Shown here: positions 49,849-58,605 of the stretch, piece by piece
Layout: every line of letters begins with the position of its first letter
Position numbering within the stretch: position 1 is the first letter of the stretch
From: Bacteroidales bacterium UBA4772
GTDB taxonomy: Bacteria > Bacteroidota > Bacteroidia > Bacteroidales > VadinHA17
Assembly (NCBI GenBank): GCA_002403305.1
Contig: DHHM01000023.1
Coordinates: forward strand, 62,001 to 126,000
Direction: 5' to 3'
DNA: 64,000 bases
Notes under the pieces: model-generated
Seen by the model: only the letters and a program-made list of their open reading frames with translations
Databases searched by the model: none
Told to the model about the DNA's origin: nothing
Translations under genes and position numbers: made by a program

Positions 49849-49856
49849 TATCTTTG
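49849..49856 (+). promoter_or_regulatory. Candidate -7 element before guaA
   Basis: An exact TATCTTTG lies 29 bases before the GTG start of guaA; the nearest TTG is too far upstream. Confidence 0.4.
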
Positions 49857-49885
49857 AGCCCGACAAATAATTCAACTACCCCCGC

Positions 49886-51415
49886 GTGCAGGAAAAGATA
49901 CTGATCCTCGATTTCGGATCTCAGTATACGCAGCTCATCGCAAGGCGTGTGCGTGAGCTCAATGTGTACTGTGAGATACATCCCTTCAACCATTTTCCCT
50001 CTCCTGATGAGAGTGTCAGGGGAGTGATATTATCCGGCAGTCCTTTCTCTGTCAGGGATGCCGGCGCCCCGGTGCCCGACCTTACCGGTATCAAGGGGCA
50101 TCTGCCACTTCTCGGGGTCTGTTATGGAGCACAGTATCTCACACACGCATATGGTGGTGAGGTGCTGCCGTCAGACACACGCGAATACGGCCGCGCCAGG
50201 CTGGTGTCTGTCGATATGAATGACCCGCTCTTTACAGGCATCATAGCCGGGACCCAGGTCTGGATGTCCCACGGTGACACCATAGCGCGAATACCCCAAA
50301 ATTACAGTATCACGGGATCAACGGAAGATGTGAAAGTTGCCGCATTCAGAATAGAGGGAGAGGAGAGCTGGGGTATCCAGTTTCATCCGGAGGTCTATCA
50401 TACTACCGAGGGTCTTACAATACTGGGTAATTTTGTCAGGGGTATCTGCGGCTGCAGTGCCGGGTGGACTCCTGAGTCGTTCGTTGAGATGACTGTAAGG
50501 TCGCTCAGGGAACAGATCGGCAATGACAGAGTGGTGCTGGGCCTCTCCGGTGGGGTTGACTCATCCGTTGCTGCCCTGCTGCTTGACAGGGCCATAGGCG
50601 ACAGGCTGACCTCCATCTTCGTCGACAACGGGCTGCTTCGCAAGAATGAGTATGAGTCGGTGCTGGAGGCATACAGGAGGATGGGACTGAACGTCAGGGG
50701 TGTGGATGCCTCTGACTCCTTCGTGCAGGGCCTCAAAGGAGTGGATGACCCCGAGACCAAAAGAAAGATCATAGGACGCATATTCATTGAAGTGTTTGAC
50801 CGTGAGGCCAGTAAGGTGGAATACGTGAAATGGCTGGCACAGGGTACCATCTATCCTGATGTGATTGAATCAGTATCGGTCAACGGCCCTTCGGCAACGA
50901 TAAAATCACATCACAATGTGGGAGGCCTGCCTGACAGGATGCACCTGAAGGTGGTGGAGCCACTGCGCCTTCTCTTCAAGGATGAGGTCAGGAGGGTGGG
51001 GCAGGCGCTGAACATGCCCCGGGAGATACTCGGCAGGCATCCTTTCCCCGGACCGGGACTGGCGATACGTATCATCGGTGATGTCACACCTGAGAAGCTG
51101 AACACCCTCCGCGAAGCAGATGCCATTTTTGTGAACGGACTGAAGGAGGGCGGTTATTACGACACTGTATGGCAGGCCGCCGTCATCCTCCTTCCGGTGC
51201 AGTCGGTGGGCGTCATGGGCGACGAGAGAACATATGAAAATGCCGTTGTACTGCGCGCTGTCACCTCCACCGACGGAATGACGGCCGACTGGAGCCACCT
51301 GCCCCATGAGTTTCTTGCCGATGTCTCAAACCAGATCATTAACAGGGTCAGAGGCGTCAACAGGGTAGTATATGACATAAGCTCGAAGCCCCCTTCAACA
51401 ATTGAGTGGGAGTAA
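49886..51415 (+). CDS. guaA: GMP synthase (glutamine-hydrolysing)
   Basis: A 509-residue enzyme that aminates XMP to GMP. The class I amidotransferase part has Cys79 in LLGVCYGAQYLTH and the His-Glu pair in IQFHPEVYHT; the ATP-pyrophosphatase P-loop is GLSGGVDSSVAALL; the dimer domain has HPFPGPGLAIRIIGD and ends KPPSTIEWE. The start is GTG at 49886, giving the conserved KILILDFGSQYTQLIARRVR. Confidence 0.96.
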   Translation: MQEKILILDFGSQYTQLIARRVRELNVYCEIHPFNHFPSPDESVRGVILSGSPFSVRDAGAPVPDLTGIKGHLPLLGVCYGAQYLTHAYGGEVLPSDTREYGRARLVSVDMNDPLFTGIIAGTQVWMSHGDTIARIPQNYSITGSTEDVKVAAFRIEGEESWGIQFHPEVYHTTEGLTILGNFVRGICGCSAGWTPESFVEMTVRSLREQIGNDRVVLGLSGGVDSSVAALLLDRAIGDRLTSIFVDNGLLRKNEYESVLEAYRRMGLNVRGVDASDSFVQGLKGVDDPETKRKIIGRIFIEVFDREASKVEYVKWLAQGTIYPDVIESVSVNGPSATIKSHHNVGGLPDRMHLKVVEPLRLLFKDEVRRVGQALNMPREILGRHPFPGPGLAIRIIGDVTPEKLNTLREADAIFVNGLKEGGYYDTVWQAAVILLPVQSVGVMGDERTYENAVVLRAVTSTDGMTADWSHLPHEFLADVSNQIINRVRGVNRVVYDISSKPPSTIEWE

Positions 51416-51447
51416 CAGGAATACTTTAAAATCATGATAAAACTGAA

Positions 51448-53055
51448 ATGGTAAAGAGATCTGCATTTATTCTGACGCTATTGATATTGGCTCATTTTTC
51501 GGGGCTCAGGGCCCAGGGACTCACACAGGAGACCTTTAAGATAGGTAAGACGCTGGCGCTGCTTGAGGCCATTTATGTTGACAGCGTTGATATATCTGAC
51601 ATCGCTGAGCAGATGATAATCACAACCCTGAGGAACCTTGATCCTCACTCTGTTTACATTCCGGCCGAGGATGTGCAGGAGCAGAATGAGCCTTTGCAGG
51701 GAAATTTTGAAGGCATAGGTATTCAGTTCAATGTGCTCAATGATACAATAATAATAATATCACCCATACCCGGAGGCCCCTCGGAGAGGGTTGGCATTCA
51801 GGCCGGCGACAGGATAGTGGCCATTGCCGGTGAGAAGGTGACAGGAGTAGGCATATCAACCACAGGTGTACAGAAGAGGCTGAGGGGTGCCAAAGGGACC
51901 ACGGTGGATGTGGCCATCTTCCGTAAGGGTGAGAAGGAGTTGCTCGACTTCACCATCACGCGCGACAAGATTCCCGTCAACAGTCTTGATGCTGCCTATA
52001 TGCTCTCGGCCAACACGGGATACATAAAACTCAGCCGGTTCTCCGACCAGACGGCGCTGGAGTTTGAGCAAGCGGTGGCAAGACTGCTTACGGCCGGGTT
52101 GGAAAATCTGATCATCGACCTCCGGGGCAACTCCGGCGGATATATGGTTCCCGCAGTGCAGATCGCCGATGAGATGCTTCCGGAGGAAGAGCTCATCGTA
52201 TATCTTGAGGGTCTGCATACCTCAAGGCAGGAATACAGGTCGGCCCCCTCAGGCACCCTCACCGGTGCCCGCATAGCGGTGCTGATTGACGAAGGCTCCG
52301 CCTCTGCCAGTGAGATACTTGCAGGAGCGGTACAGGACTGGGACCGGGGGATAGTCATAGGGCGCAGAAGCTTCGGCAAGGGACTGGTTCAGAACGGTTT
52401 CTCATTGCCTGACGGGTCGGAGATAAGACTCACCATTGCCCGGTATTACACCCCGTCGGGGCGTTCAATACAGACCCCGTACAACGAAGGTTTTGACAAG
52501 TATTTTCAGACATTTTACAGCAGGTACTTCAATGGGGAACTAATTCATGCCGACAGCCTTGGGCTGCCTGACTCGCTGAAAGCTTATACCATCACCAATA
52601 AGAGGATCGTTTATGGCGGCGGCGGCATCACGCCGGATGTCTTTATACCCATAGATACAACCTATTATTCAGATTATTACCGTGACATGATCAGGACCTC
52701 CACCATCCTCAGTTTCATGGTGGGGTATACTGACAGTAACCGAAAGTCGCTATTGCGCAGGTACAGGACATTCGACCGTTTCAACGACGAGTTCACATTT
52801 AATGCAGAGACCATCGAGGCTCTGAAGGCGGCCGGGGAAAAAAACGGTGTGAAGTTTGACGGGGAGCAGTATGACATCTCCGCACCTGAGATGCTGAGGG
52901 TGATGAAGGGGCTAGTCGCCCGCGACTTGTGGGATATGAATGAGTATTACATGGTTGTCAACCTTGAGGATCATGCCATTGACAAGGCGTTGTCAATATT
53001 GAATGACCCTGCACTTTATGACAGGTTCCTGGGCTACCGCAGGGAGGTGCAATGA
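51448..53055 (+). CDS. S41 family C-terminal processing protease
   Basis: A 535-residue exported serine protease: signal peptide, a PDZ domain (IIISPIPGGPSERVGIQAGD), and the S41 core with NLIIDLRGNSGGYM and EGSASASEILAGAVQDW. Catalytic residues are probably Ser286 and Lys311 (RRSFGKGLVQ). Such proteases trim C-termini of periplasmic proteins or clear damaged ones. It overlaps the next gene by four bases. Confidence 0.92.
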   Translation: MVKRSAFILTLLILAHFSGLRAQGLTQETFKIGKTLALLEAIYVDSVDISDIAEQMIITTLRNLDPHSVYIPAEDVQEQNEPLQGNFEGIGIQFNVLNDTIIIISPIPGGPSERVGIQAGDRIVAIAGEKVTGVGISTTGVQKRLRGAKGTTVDVAIFRKGEKELLDFTITRDKIPVNSLDAAYMLSANTGYIKLSRFSDQTALEFEQAVARLLTAGLENLIIDLRGNSGGYMVPAVQIADEMLPEEELIVYLEGLHTSRQEYRSAPSGTLTGARIAVLIDEGSASASEILAGAVQDWDRGIVIGRRSFGKGLVQNGFSLPDGSEIRLTIARYYTPSGRSIQTPYNEGFDKYFQTFYSRYFNGELIHADSLGLPDSLKAYTITNKRIVYGGGGITPDVFIPIDTTYYSDYYRDMIRTSTILSFMVGYTDSNRKSLLRRYRTFDRFNDEFTFNAETIEALKAAGEKNGVKFDGEQYDISAPEMLRVMKGLVARDLWDMNEYYMVVNLEDHAIDKALSILNDPALYDRFLGYRREVQ

Positions 53056-54203
53056 GACTTATTGCCAAGACCCTGCTGGGGTTTGAAGAGGCACTTGCAG
53101 CAGAGCTCAGGGGGATGGGTGCCGCAGATGTCACTCTCCTCAACAGGGCTGTGGCCTTTGAAGGCCCCAAATCAATGCTTTACGGAGTCAATTACAACAG
53201 CCGCCTGGCGGTCTCGGTGCTGATGCCTGTTGCCTCCTTTACCGTTGCCGGCAAGAGGGATCTGTACAATGAGGCGGTGGCCATTGAGTGGGACCGCTGG
53301 CTTGACACCCGAAAGACCTTTGCCGTGACGGCGGTGGTCAACTCACCTCACTTTGACCATTCGGGTTATGTGGCGCTGGTGGTTAAGGATGCCGTTGCCG
53401 ATTTCTTCCGCAGGCTCACGCAGGAGCGTCCTTCAGTCGACCAGAAGTCGCCGGATCTTCTCATCAATGTCCATATCAGCAATGAGAAGGTGACGGTATC
53501 CCTCGACTCGACCGTCACTCCTCTCTACAGGAGAGGCTACCGTCGGGGCCATTCCGGGGCACCCCTGAACGAGGTGCTCGCAGCCGGGATGATCGCACTC
53601 TCAGGATGGAAGGCTGACAAACCTCTTGCTGACGGTATGTGCGGGTCAGGAACCATACCCGCGGAAGCAGGCCTGATAGCATGCAACATAGCACCCGGTA
53701 AATTCAGGAGGAACGTTGGATTTATGAGATGGAAGGATTATGATGCTGCCCTCTTCAGGTCGGTGAAGTTCGAGGCTGAGAAGAGAGAGAGACGCTCACC
53801 TGTAAAAATATACGGTTCAGACATATCTGAGGAGGCATGCAGGACAGCTGCCATAAATATCAGGGAGGCGGGCCTTGCTGAAACGGTGGAGATAACACGG
53901 CGCGATTTCATGATAAGCCCGGCACCGGCAGAGGAGGGGACGCTGATAATCAACCCTCCCTACGGACGCCGGATTGCCACGGACAGTATCACTGATTTCT
54001 ACGGGGCTGCAGGCTCAGCCCTAAAGCACAGTTACTCAGGATATACCGCCTGGATACTGTCAGGAGAGCCGGATGGGTTTAAGTCGTTGGGACTTAAACC
54101 ATTCAAAAAATATAACCTTCTGAACGGCGATATAAAGTGCCGGTTTGCCGGCTACGAACTCTACAGCGGTTCCAGGAAGAGAACGGCTTCTGCCGGTGAC
54201 TGA
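53052..54203 (+). CDS. THUMP-domain class I RNA methyltransferase (RlmL/YpsC-like)
   Basis: A 383-residue protein: THUMP domain at the N-terminus (AKTLLGFEEALAAELRGMGA), SAM site DGMCGSGTIPAEAGLIA, and catalytic NPPYGRR. It is like the N-terminal half of RlmL, which makes m2G2445 in 23S rRNA. Coupled to the S41 protease gene by ATGA. Confidence 0.9.
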   Translation: MRLIAKTLLGFEEALAAELRGMGAADVTLLNRAVAFEGPKSMLYGVNYNSRLAVSVLMPVASFTVAGKRDLYNEAVAIEWDRWLDTRKTFAVTAVVNSPHFDHSGYVALVVKDAVADFFRRLTQERPSVDQKSPDLLINVHISNEKVTVSLDSTVTPLYRRGYRRGHSGAPLNEVLAAGMIALSGWKADKPLADGMCGSGTIPAEAGLIACNIAPGKFRRNVGFMRWKDYDAALFRSVKFEAEKRERRSPVKIYGSDISEEACRTAAINIREAGLAETVEITRRDFMISPAPAEEGTLIINPPYGRRIATDSITDFYGAAGSALKHSYSGYTAWILSGEPDGFKSLGLKPFKKYNLLNGDIKCRFAGYELYSGSRKRTASAGD

Positions 54204-54304
54204 CAATCAGGTTTTCGGCTCATACAGCAACCTTGTTCAAAAAAAGCTTGTCCTGTGATAAAATAAAATGCTATTTGGGTAAGTTCTCTATTAGCGACAA
54301 ACCT

Positions 54305-54312
54305 TATATTTG
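54305..54312 (+). promoter_or_regulatory. Candidate -7 element before siaB
   Basis: Exact TATATTTG 12 bases before the chosen ATG at 54325; no TTTG at normal spacing, so a near-leaderless transcript is suggested with low confidence. Confidence 0.45.
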
Positions 54313-54324
54313 CACACGGGCCCG

Positions 54325-54879
54325 ATGAGCTTTGATCTTGAAAATCTTGTGAGTGACCTTGACATCAGAGGGGCTGTTCTCTACTTCAAGGGTAACGTTG
54401 ACTCGGAGATAATCAACAGAGCTCTTGACCTTGTGGAGGGCAAGCTTCTGGCTACGCGTGAGGCTCCCAGAATAAGAAAAAAGGTCTACAACGTGCTGGT
54501 TGAGAGCTTGCAGAACCTTTATCATCATGCCGACCTGGTGCCGCGTGGATATCATGCTTCAAGGCCCGACAGGTACGGACTGGTGGTGATGGAGAAGCTG
54601 GGCAAGGGTTACAGGGTGACGACATGCAACTTTGTGTCAGCGGTGCATGTGAGAGAGCTTGAAGAGAAGCTGACCAGGATAAACCGTTCATCACCTGAGG
54701 AGATCAAGGAGCTCTATAAGGAGATACTCAATCATCAGGAGATTACGGAAAAAGGACTGGGAGGACTGGGATTACTTGACATAGCAAGAAAGACAGGTCA
54801 CAGGATTGACTTCAGGTTCAGAAAATATGACAATCACAATACAGCCTTTCGCCTCACGGCACTGGTAGCAACAGAATAA
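54325..54879 (+). CDS. siaB: SiaB family protein kinase
   Basis: A 184-residue SiaB-like (DUF6272) kinase, starting at the ATG at 54325. Conserved parts are LYFKGNVDSEIINRALDLVE, KKVYNVLVESLQNLYHHAD (the N-box of a GHKL-like fold), and GLGGLGLLDIARKTGH with FRLTALV. In Pseudomonas aeruginosa SiaB phosphorylates SiaC; here siaC follows after 24 bases. No SiaA phosphatase or SiaD cyclase is in the window. Confidence 0.85.
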   Translation: MSFDLENLVSDLDIRGAVLYFKGNVDSEIINRALDLVEGKLLATREAPRIRKKVYNVLVESLQNLYHHADLVPRGYHASRPDRYGLVVMEKLGKGYRVTTCNFVSAVHVRELEEKLTRINRSSPEEIKELYKEILNHQEITEKGLGGLGLLDIARKTGHRIDFRFRKYDNHNTAFRLTALVATE

Positions 54880-54903
54880 GACAATTAACAAAAAAGGATA
54901 GCT

Positions 54904-55284
54904 ATGGAACCGATCATTATTGAAGGAACACCCAAAACACCATCAGTTAAATTTGATGCCACCGAGGGCACTTTCGAGATCAAGGGGAGATCGATCCCTG
55001 AAAATTCGGTTGAGTTTTACAAGCCTCTCAACGAATGGCTTGACAATTACATGCAGGTACCGCTTGACAAGACAGTGGTTAACATCAGGCTTGAATATTT
55101 CAACACCAGCTCATCCAAATGCATTCTTGATGTGTTCAAGCGTCTTGAAGCCATTCACAAGTCAAAGCATGATGTGGAGATCAACTGGTTCTATGAGGAG
55201 GACGATGAGGATATGCTCGAGGCAGGTGAGGACTATGATTCAATAATCAAGGTGCCGTTTAAGATGATAGAGATAGTTGAGTAA
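54904..55284 (+). CDS. siaC: SiaC family regulatory phosphoprotein
   Basis: A 126-residue SiaC (DUF1987) protein. EGTPKTPSVKFD and EFYKPLNEWLDNYM are family motifs. LEYFNTSSSKCILDVFKRLE holds Thr68, the same position as the known phospho-threonine of P. aeruginosa SiaC, so it is probably the target of the upstream SiaB. The output partner is not apparent here. Confidence 0.87.
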   Translation: MEPIIIEGTPKTPSVKFDATEGTFEIKGRSIPENSVEFYKPLNEWLDNYMQVPLDKTVVNIRLEYFNTSSSKCILDVFKRLEAIHKSKHDVEINWFYEEDDEDMLEAGEDYDSIIKVPFKMIEIVE

Positions 55285-55318
55285 CTCCGGAACAGAAAAA
55301 AGATCGGTTATTTGATAA

Positions 55319-55356
55319 TGCAGAGGGTGTCAGCCTTGCGGCCGGCACCCTCTGCA
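55319..55356. terminator. Strong hairpin between convergent genes, bidirectional terminator
   Basis: TGCAGAGGGTG (55319-55329) pairs perfectly with CACCCTCTGCA (55346-55356). It lies after siaC and before the end of the leftward ABC transporter gene. The T-run after it is weak. Confidence 0.6.
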
Positions 55357-55374
55357 TTTATTATTGCCGGTATG

Positions 55375-58300
55375 TCAGTCGCCACTGTGACGGTACCGCC
55401 ATGCTTTCTTCAGCTTGACTGAGGAGTCGAGAATCCTGTACAGCACCCTGAAATATAGCAACAGGTACAAGATGGCCGTCATGAACCAGATGACCCCGGT
55501 ATTTACCGCCAGGGTGCCGGCATAGACCCCGAAGATCCTCTTGCGGGGAGCGTAGAAGTGTGCCTTGACGAACATATTTCCCGGGTCCTGGAAGATCTGG
55601 TCGTAGTTCTGGTAGAGCCTGTCCTTATAGCGTTTGATCTTGGTCTTTTCATTGTCGTTCCTGACGAACTCCTCGAGTGACTCGTTGGTATACTCTTTCT
55701 TCATTCTGATGAACCCCTCGCGGTCGGCCCGCTCATAAGCCATGATGCTCTGATCGCGCGCTTCCACGGCCTCTTTTGACACCTCGATATAATATCTGCG
55801 CACCTTCTCAATGTACTCACGTGCAGCCTCTACTGCCGCAAGGCTGATGTTGTCAGGGTCAATGATCGCCGTATCAAAGGCGATTGCGGGGGTGAAGGCA
55901 AGCTCTTCCTCCGTCTCGTTGCGGATCAGCATCATATCGTGTCTGTCGGAATCATCCAGCCGCTCTCTCTCAATGTTGCTCTCAACCCTGGAAAGGATGC
56001 TCCTCATCTCATTGTACCATATATCCTTCTTGAACTTAGCTATGCTGATGACCTTGTCATACTGGTAAAACTGTTTTTCGAACCTGTTATTGATAAACTG
56101 GTCAACAGCCAGTGCCTCGTAACCCCAACGGGCGGCAATGATCTCACCGTAGACAGGTATTGATACCGGCGACGAGATGTTGGGGTTCAGCTTGTCATAC
56201 TTTACGATGATGCCGCTGAGAATTATCTGTGGAATAACGAGAAACGGTATCAGTATATATATTGTCACAACTGTCTTGAAACTGTCGGATATAAGCAGGC
56301 CCATCATATTCGCAGTAGCCCAGCAGGAGAAGAGCACGATCCAGTATTCAAACCACATGCCCCTGATGCCGAAGATGCTGTTGCCCACCGCAACGAACAT
56401 GGCGGCCTGAATGGCTGAGATGAGGAACTGTACCCCTATCTTTGAGAGAAGGTAGCTGTTCCGGCTGAGGTCAAGGAAGGACTCGCGTCTCAGTATCTTT
56501 CTGTCCTTGATGATCTCCTCCGCACTGACGGTGAGCCCCATGAAGATGGCTACTATGACCGACATGAAGATATAGACGGGCAGGTTGCTGTTCTGAATTA
56601 GCATGTATGCCGGCTCGCGCACGCTCTCGTCGAAATACCTGATGATATAGGCGAGGAAGAGAGCGAGCACCGGGGCCTCAAGCAGGGTAACCACCAGGTA
56701 CTGTGTGTCTGACAGCTTGGTCAGTATGTCACGCTTGGCATAGACGAGAAACTGTTTTAACCTGCCGGGGGTCTGGAGAGTGATCTCCGGTATGCCGTTG
56801 CCCGGAACCGGTATAGCAGGCATTTCCTCCCTGTGTTCGTGGTAATAGGTGTTCCATTCGGCAGGCGAAACCTTCCTGGTCTGCGTCGGGCGCCCGAACT
56901 CATCGAGCACCCTCGACTCCACAATGCTGAAGATCTGTTCGGGATTGACATTGCCGCAGGCGGGGCACTCGCTGTCATTGTACCGGGGAAGCTGCATCCT
57001 GTCCTTGAAGTAGCCTATTGAGCTGACCGGGACGCCGTAGTAAATCATATAGCCGCCGCTGTCAAGGAAGATAAGCCTGTCAAACATCTTGAAGATATCC
57101 GATGAGGGCTGGTGTATTACTACAAATATCAGTTTGCCCTTAAGCTTGAGGTCGTTGAGCAGGTCAAGGATGTTCTCCGAATCGAGCGATGAGAGTCCGG
57201 ATGTGGGTTCATCCAGGAAAAGGATGGCGGGCTCCCTGATAAGTTCGAGTGAGATGTTAAGCCTCTTGCGCTGTCCCCCTGAGATTTTCTTGTTGAGGGG
57301 TGTTCCCACCTTCATGTCCCTGATCTCATAGAGGCCCAGGCTGTGAAGCACATTCTCAACCTTTGACGAGATCTCAGAGTCGGTGAGATTTCCGAAGCAC
57401 AGTTTGGCGTTGTAATAGAGGTTTTCAAAGACTGACAGCTCTTCAATCAAAAGGTCATCCTGGGATACATAGCCTATCAGTCCCCTGACCCTGTCACCTT
57501 CGTCATGGATATTGACGCCGTTTATCAGCACCTCACCGGCATGGGGTCTGTTGATTCCGTTGAGGACACTCAGCAGTGTCGATTTGCCGGCTCCGGAGGC
57601 GCCCATAATGCCAATGAGTCTGCCCGACTCTTCGGTGAAGCTCATGGAGTGTAGCCCCAGGTCTCCCTCCTTGAATTTGTACTCGATGTTACGGACGTCA
57701 TAGACCACCATCGACGCCAGCGCCTTCTCATCGAGGAATTGTCTGATCACCTCGCTGTAGTAGATCGGTTTGCTGCTCATGAATTTGAGTGAGGCGCCGC
57801 GCTCAAAGAGATAAACCCTGTCATCATGCCGCAGCTGGCCGCTGAGCAGCAGCTCACCCGTACCGAATGACCTCACGAAAAGCATGTCTGCCTGGGGCAG
57901 ATTGAGGAACCTTACCTGGCCCCGCAGCGTCTCGTTCCTGATGTGATGGGTCTTCTCAAAGTTGTGTCCGGGGTTGCTGTCAATGACAAGCACCCGTGAT
58001 GATTCCGGCACCTCTGACCGTGATGAGAGCACAAACTCGCGGATAAGATGGTAGTCTTCGGGGTCTACATTGAAGCCTTCGGCGGCAGTGATTATAAACT
58101 CCAGCTCGGTGCCGCTCACCTCGGCGCCGTCGGAACGACAGTATTCAAGGAGCTGCACCAGGACAATTATCTTTTGGTTCAGTGTCAGCTGAGTCCCGAT
58201 ATCGAAGCAGATCTTTATTATCCTAACGGAGATGGCCGCGTTCCTGCGGGCTTCATTTCCCTTTTTCAGCCGCTGCTGTGCCTCGGCATAATAGTTGTCG

Positions 58301-58449
58301 AAGATCTTCAGATAGGCATCCACCCCCTCCTGGTTGAGCTGGGGCCTGAGAAACGCCTCCACAACCCTGCGCCTGTCCGTGCCGTTGCCCTGCGCGGGGG
58401 CAATGATGGCAAATAGATGCATCAGGGTCCTTAATATCTTCTCATTCAT
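55375..58449 (-). CDS. ABCG-like ABC transporter half-size fusion with an N-terminal TerB-like domain
   Basis: A 1024-residue protein. Residues 1-150 are helical and resemble a TerB-type domain; about 150-260 is a beta-rich segment of unknown fold. The ATP-binding domain has Walker A GIMGASGAGKSTLLSVLNG, signature KISGGQRKRLNISLEL and Walker B AILFLDEPTSGLSS, of the ABCG order. A membrane domain of the ABC-2 type (about 600-800 and near the C-terminus) has a long soluble insertion with coiled coil before the last helices. CPACGNVNPEQIF includes a Cys pair. The substrate is unknown. Confidence 0.85.
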   Translation of the reverse strand: MNEKILRTLMHLFAIIAPAQGNGTDRRRVVEAFLRPQLNQEGVDAYLKIFDNYYAEAQQRLKKGNEARRNAAISVRIIKICFDIGTQLTLNQKIIVLVQLLEYCRSDGAEVSGTELEFIITAAEGFNVDPEDYHLIREFVLSSRSEVPESSRVLVIDSNPGHNFEKTHHIRNETLRGQVRFLNLPQADMLFVRSFGTGELLLSGQLRHDDRVYLFERGASLKFMSSKPIYYSEVIRQFLDEKALASMVVYDVRNIEYKFKEGDLGLHSMSFTEESGRLIGIMGASGAGKSTLLSVLNGINRPHAGEVLINGVNIHDEGDRVRGLIGYVSQDDLLIEELSVFENLYYNAKLCFGNLTDSEISSKVENVLHSLGLYEIRDMKVGTPLNKKISGGQRKRLNISLELIREPAILFLDEPTSGLSSLDSENILDLLNDLKLKGKLIFVVIHQPSSDIFKMFDRLIFLDSGGYMIYYGVPVSSIGYFKDRMQLPRYNDSECPACGNVNPEQIFSIVESRVLDEFGRPTQTRKVSPAEWNTYYHEHREEMPAIPVPGNGIPEITLQTPGRLKQFLVYAKRDILTKLSDTQYLVVTLLEAPVLALFLAYIIRYFDESVREPAYMLIQNSNLPVYIFMSVIVAIFMGLTVSAEEIIKDRKILRRESFLDLSRNSYLLSKIGVQFLISAIQAAMFVAVGNSIFGIRGMWFEYWIVLFSCWATANMMGLLISDSFKTVVTIYILIPFLVIPQIILSGIIVKYDKLNPNISSPVSIPVYGEIIAARWGYEALAVDQFINNRFEKQFYQYDKVISIAKFKKDIWYNEMRSILSRVESNIERERLDDSDRHDMMLIRNETEEELAFTPAIAFDTAIIDPDNISLAAVEAAREYIEKVRRYYIEVSKEAVEARDQSIMAYERADREGFIRMKKEYTNESLEEFVRNDNEKTKIKRYKDRLYQNYDQIFQDPGNMFVKAHFYAPRKRIFGVYAGTLAVNTGVIWFMTAILYLLLYFRVLYRILDSSVKLKKAWRYRHSGD

Positions 58450-58528
58450 CCCGGAGTGGTTTTGCTCGCCAGTATTACAGTTCTGAGTTTATTATAACGA
58501 AGGGCAGAGGCCTATAGTATCCGTAATC

Positions 58529-58541
58529 TGTCATATTGACA
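58529..58541 (+). promoter_or_regulatory. Palindrome upstream of clpB, possible operator
   Basis: TGTCA-TAT-TGACA is a perfect 13-bp palindrome 65 bases before the clpB ATG. It does not match CIRCE. The clpB gene also has an unusually good ribosome binding site for this phylum, AGGAGGTAA at 58585-58593. No gene is seen in the 156-base gap. Confidence 0.35.
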
Positions 58542-58605
58542 TGATTTTACCGCTGCGGGCGGTGTGGCAAAAAAATTGAACAGCAGGAGGTAAAAGACAG
58601 GTATC

